The translations under genes and the position numbers were made by a program. The notes beneath the pieces were generated by a model, which was not told where the DNA came from, did no database searches, and saw only the letters and a program-made list of their open reading frames with translations. Below are positions 7,628 through 9,668 of a stretch of DNA of 9,668 nt, piece after piece. Each line of letters begins with the position of its first letter. Position 1 is the first letter of the stretch. The DNA comes from an uncultured Rikenellaceae bacterium (GTDB lineage: Bacteria; Bacteroidota; Bacteroidia; Bacteroidales; Rikenellaceae), in the NCBI GenBank assembly GCA_947176715.1, contig CAMWRR010000055.1, positions 1 to 9,668 of the forward strand, read 5' to 3'.

Positions 7628-8041
7628 ATGGCACGTGTTTACCCGTATCTTTATAAGGGCCGGTTACTGACCAAACAGGATAAATGTCTGTCGACTATGC
7701 CGTTGGACCGTCCTCGTGTGTGGTTGGATTTCAGTGAGTTATGTGCTGCCGAGGAGGTCGGCACGGCTCCGGTGTATCTGTTCTCGCAAGCGGATATAGT
7801 CAATGACTCCGACGGTAACGATGTCGAATTGCGTGACGGCATGAAGGTCTCCGTGTTTGAGGAGGATGTCGATACGGCGGGTAATCCCGACGCCCTTTTG
7901 GCCGACGGCGTTGTTGTCAGAAACTTTCTCGAATCGTATCCGACTGTAAAGTGGCTGATAAGGCTGGTTAAGAGCAAAGAGAGGTATGAGAGCGGGGCGG
8001 AATATGTGTATTGGATGTCTGATTTGACCGGTCGGATATGA
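7628..8041 (+). CDS. Small acidic hypothetical protein
   Basis: I do not recognise this 137-aa protein. The ATG at 7628 lies 14 nt after the surE stop, so it is probably cotranscribed with surE. The frame is open further upstream, but only over surE in a shadow frame. A later ATG at 7697 would give 114 aa. The body is soluble, with no signal peptide or membrane segment. An aromatic stretch RVWLDFSEL (30-38) is followed by an acidic, probably beta-rich region with LFSQADIVNDSDG (51-63), GMKVSVFEED (71-80) and DGVVVRNF (93-100), then a basic patch (RLVKSKERY, 112-120). It resembles small cytoplasmic proteins of unknown function in other Bacteroidales. Codons are more AT-rich than in surE, though isoleucine still favours ATA, so recent transfer from a distant source is not indicated. 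Confidence 0.62.
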   Translation: MARVYPYLYKGRLLTKQDKCLSTMPLDRPRVWLDFSELCAAEEVGTAPVYLFSQADIVNDSDGNDVELRDGMKVSVFEEDVDTAGNPDALLADGVVVRNFLESYPTVKWLIRLVKSKERYESGAEYVYWMSDLTGRI

Positions 8042-8047
8042 GTTGTC

Positions 8048-8083
8048 CGGGGTAGTCGGCGGCTCTATGCCGGGTCTACTCCG
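8048..8083. terminator. Inverted repeat at a convergent gene junction
   Basis: An inverted repeat lies between two convergent genes. Its outer stem is CGGGGTAG (8048-8055) with CTACTCCG (8076-8083), one pair being G-U on the forward strand; an inner CGGC/GCCG stem surrounds the loop. It begins 7 nt after the forward stop and runs over the TAG of the reverse gene. Neither side has a T-tract, so it is a weak or factor-assisted bidirectional terminator at best. Confidence 0.4.
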
Positions 8084-8771
8084 AGATGTCGGCGAACCAG
8101 TAGCAGTAGCTCTTCTCGCTTCCGTCGTCGAGCCTTACGGGGAAGCACTTCATGAACGGCTCTCCGAGCGAGAATGTAACGGGATGGCTGAATATTGGGC
8201 CGTCGTAACAGAACGTGTGATACTCGCCGTTCTCGCCGCACTGGTCTATGCCCGAGGGCAGGTCGTCGATGAAACGGCGGTCTATCGTACGCCCTATCCA
8301 CTCTCTACCCAACGCCTCCGACTCGGTGGTTATCACCTTGGTCTTTAGCCCCGAGGCGAGAAACTCCTCCATTATCTCTGCGGACGATTTGCCCCATAGC
8401 GGCTCCACCACCGTGACACCGTACGGCGACAGTTGTCGCTCGCGGTAGGAGCGCACGTCGTGCAGGAATATGTCACCGAATATGAAATGGTCGACACCTT
8501 GGGAGACAAACCTCTCCACGGCCTGTGACATGGCCGACTCGTAACCGGCCATCTCGCCGGAGGGAAGCTCCAGTATGGAGAGTGGGATGCCGATGCTTTC
8601 GGCCTGACGCTCAAGCAGATTAACCGGTATGCCGTGCATCGATGAGCGTTCGGTGTCGCGGTTTACGGTCGTCAGGAGCGATACTATCCGGTATTCGCCC
8701 GACGATATGGCCCGCCATAATGCCAAGGCGGAGTCTTTGCCGCCGCTCCAGTTGAATACCGCGTTTTTCAT
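8076..8771 (-). CDS. Dph6-like ATP pyrophosphatase
   Basis: A cytoplasmic adenine-nucleotide alpha-hydrolase of the HUP fold, related to diphthine-ammonia ligase (Dph6). The 231 aa start with MKNAVFNWSGGKDSALALW, where SGGKDS (9-14) is the PP-loop that binds ATP. GDIFLHDVRSYRER (99-112), PLWG (124-127) and GENGEYHTF (179-187) are hallmarks of this family. In archaea and eukaryotes the enzyme amidates diphthine on elongation factor 2; bacteria lack diphthamide, so the real substrate here is unknown and is likely another ATP-driven amidation or adenylation. The frame is open back to 8843, but the upstream part lies over a consensus promoter, so the ATG at 8771 is well supported. It converges on the forward gene ending at 8041. 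Length is typical of bacterial members. Confidence 0.87.
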   Translation of the reverse strand: MKNAVFNWSGGKDSALALWRAISSGEYRIVSLLTTVNRDTERSSMHGIPVNLLERQAESIGIPLSILELPSGEMAGYESAMSQAVERFVSQGVDHFIFGDIFLHDVRSYRERQLSPYGVTVVEPLWGKSSAEIMEEFLASGLKTKVITTESEALGREWIGRTIDRRFIDDLPSGIDQCGENGEYHTFCYDGPIFSHPVTFSLGEPFMKCFPVRLDDGSEKSYCYWFADISE

Positions 8772-8804
8772 AGTAGCCTTTGTTTCGGTTAATGGTTGCG
8801 TCGA

Positions 8805-8835
8805 CAAAAATAATACAATGTGCGGATATTGCAAA
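8805..8835 (-). promoter_or_regulatory. Consensus promoter of the Dph6-like gene
   Basis: Read on the reverse strand, TTTG (8835-8832) is followed after exactly 19 nt by TATTTTTG (8812-8805). Both boxes match the Bacteroidota consensus without a mismatch. Transcription would start near 8798, giving a leader of about 27 nt to the ATG at 8771. It also shows that the SUFU gene just upstream need not drive this gene. Confidence 0.75.
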
Positions 8836-8850
8836 CGGAGCAATGGTCGG

Positions 8851-9429
8851 CTATTTCACCACCGGCTTGCGGTTTATGTCGAAAATGTCTATTCCGGCTT
8901 TGTCGAAAAGGTCCTCCAAGGCGGAGAGTCCGTGACGTCGCTTATACTCCAACTCCGACTGCGATATGGGTATGCCGAGCATCACCTTTACCGGCGTTCC
9001 GAGCACCTGCAACGACGCCAACCTGTTGTGCCACAGATAGGGGTAGTAGAACATGATGTGTTTCATGGAGGCCTCGGGATAGTACATGCTTACGACCGAT
9101 TCGAATACATTGCCTAAAGAGCAGTCCCATTTGTCGCGCATCACGAAAAAGGCGCACGAGGCCACTATCGCCTCTATCTGCGGGAAGCGTCCGTATCCGC
9201 CCATCACTATCTCGTAGCATCCGCCTTTGATGTCGTAGCCCATAAGCCCGAGGGTGCCGTAGAAAGATACCCCCGCATCGACGGCATCGGTGCAGTGCAG
9301 TATGTCGAGCGAGCACACCCCGAAGTCGTCGGCGTACGAGGTAACGCACGGATTGACCCCCAGCACGGGCGACAACCTGCTGAACAGCTCTATCTGCGCA
9401 TTGTTCGGGTATAATACGGGCGAATACAA
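8851..9429 (-). CDS. SUFU (suppressor of fused) domain protein
   Basis: A 192-aa soluble protein that I assign to the SUFU family from its overall pattern. LDILHCTD (41-48) and TLGLMGY (59-65) match the central strands, YEIVM (72-76) the conserved glutamate strand, and the tail matches well: GTPVKVMLGIPISQSELEY (144-162), LEDLFDKAGIDIFDINRKPVV (171-191). Bacterial SUFU proteins often act as immunity proteins to secreted nuclease or other toxins, but no toxin is visible here, so the role is unknown. The start is odd: the only usable codon near the N-terminus is TTG at 9429, the next in-frame ATG is at residue 63, and a TGA lies five codons upstream (9444-9442). An ATG at 9445 is out of frame by one base. 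The gene may use TTG, be 5'-truncated, or carry a small indel. It ends 16 nt before the Dph6-like promoter. Confidence 0.7.
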   Translation of the reverse strand: MYSPVLYPNNAQIELFSRLSPVLGVNPCVTSYADDFGVCSLDILHCTDAVDAGVSFYGTLGLMGYDIKGGCYEIVMGGYGRFPQIEAIVASCAFFVMRDKWDCSLGNVFESVVSMYYPEASMKHIMFYYPYLWHNRLASLQVLGTPVKVMLGIPISQSELEYKRRHGLSALEDLFDKAGIDIFDINRKPVVK

Positions 9430-9442
9430 AACAGCATCTTTT

Positions 9443-9502
9443 CATACGGAGGTATTAGTTGTGTCGCTCGGCTTTTGTCAAGAGCTGTAATCCCTCCGTG
9501 TG
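9443..9502 (+). ncRNA. Possible structured RNA (long nested stem)
   Basis: ACGGAGGTATTA (9446-9457) pairs with TAATCCCTCCGT (9488-9499) at 11 of 12 positions, and the stem continues outward through a T-G pair (9445/9500), A-T (9444/9501) and C-G (9443/9502). The enclosed 30 nt contain a smaller hairpin, GCTTT (9471-9475) with AGAGC (9481-9485), with one T-G pair. Every non-Watson-Crick pair is G-U on the forward strand but A-C on the reverse, so a forward-strand RNA is favoured. No consensus promoter is seen on that strand. It may instead be the 5' leader of the SUFU gene, whose start is only 13 nt away. No known RNA family is recognised. Confidence 0.35.
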
Positions 9503-9519
9503 TCGTTACTATAATTTTT

Positions 9520-9547
9520 AGCGTGAGGCCTATGGCTTTACGCTTTT
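9520..9547 (+). terminator. Terminator-like hairpin on the forward strand
   Basis: AGCGTGAGGCC (9520-9530) and GGCTTTACGCT (9534-9544) form an 11-bp stem with two G-U pairs and a 3-nt loop on the forward strand, followed by TTTG. On the reverse strand the two wobbles become A-C mismatches and the trailing run is A-rich, so the forward direction is favoured. The U-tract is short. It would end a transcript covering the nested stem just upstream; no forward-strand protein gene precedes it. In the remaining 9548-9668 I see only AT-rich DNA and a repeated CCGGGGC near 9621 and 9647. Confidence 0.45.
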
Positions 9548-9668
9548 GTGATCTTTCATTTTGAGGTGACAAGATATCTCTTTTCCTTTCGGCATATCTT
9601 ATCACCGCATCTTACTCTTGCCGGGGCCCTTTTTTCGGAAACCGACCGGGGCTTTGTGGCGCTTGAAC

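Noticed and set aside
6762..7634. Reverse-strand frame of 290 codons
   Set aside because: Antisense shadow of surE, whose forward frame has all family motifs.
8043..8348. Forward frame of 101 codons after the small hypothetical protein
   Set aside because: Antisense to the 3' part of the Dph6-like gene, which has clear family motifs on the reverse strand.
8772..8843. N-terminal extension of the Dph6-like protein to 8843
   Set aside because: The extension overlaps a consensus promoter, and the family starts just before the PP-loop, at 8771.
8942..9445. Reverse-strand frame of 167 codons that begins with a good ATG
   Set aside because: Its product is arginine-rich with no family pattern, while the overlapping frame has the SUFU signature; only its ATG is of interest, as a possible displaced start.

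Overview
The window looks like chromosomal DNA from a GC-rich member of the order Bacteroidales (phylum Bacteroidota). Three things point there. Promoters fit the Bacteroidota pattern (TTTG or TTG, then 19-21 nt, then TAnnTTTG), best seen at 8805-8835 and 394-425. Genes start without clear Shine-Dalgarno sequences. The gene set (DUF2520 Rossmann protein with KdsC, an archaeal-type GlmM, a three-domain aminopeptidase P, SurE) is familiar from Bacteroidales. A family such as Rikenellaceae is plausible from base composition, but that is inference. Isoleucine is written mostly ATA in these otherwise GC-rich genes, which is a useful fingerprint.

Layout: positions 1-393 hold no convincing gene. Positions 394-3246 hold a forward cluster: an NhaC-type Na+/H+ antiporter, a DUF2520 Rossmann-fold dehydrogenase-like protein that starts inside the end of nhaC, and a KdsC-type phosphatase joined to it by a 1-nt stop/start overlap. 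An AT-rich spacer follows, holding a roughly 175-bp MITE-like element with GAAGCTGTTT ends and a TTA duplication. Next come glmM (3542-4918), then an aminopeptidase P gene and surE coupled by a TGATG overlap, then a small unrecognised acidic protein (7628-8041). An inverted repeat at the convergent junction separates these from two reverse-strand genes: a Dph6-like ATP pyrophosphatase with its own textbook promoter, and upstream of it a SUFU-domain protein whose only plausible start is TTG. The last 240 bases hold nested inverted repeats and a terminator-like hairpin whose G-U pairs suggest a forward-strand structured RNA.

The forward genes are mostly housekeeping: ion homeostasis, precursor supply for the envelope (Kdo for LPS, glucosamine-1-phosphate for peptidoglycan and LPS), peptide turnover and nucleotide dephosphorylation. 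The right-hand end is more accessory, with a SUFU-family protein (a family also used as immunity proteins in bacterial toxin systems), an orphan small protein and a possible ncRNA. I see no CRISPR array, tRNA, rRNA, phage gene or full insertion sequence. No clearly novel multi-gene system is evident; the most interesting unexplained signal is the structured region at 9443-9547.
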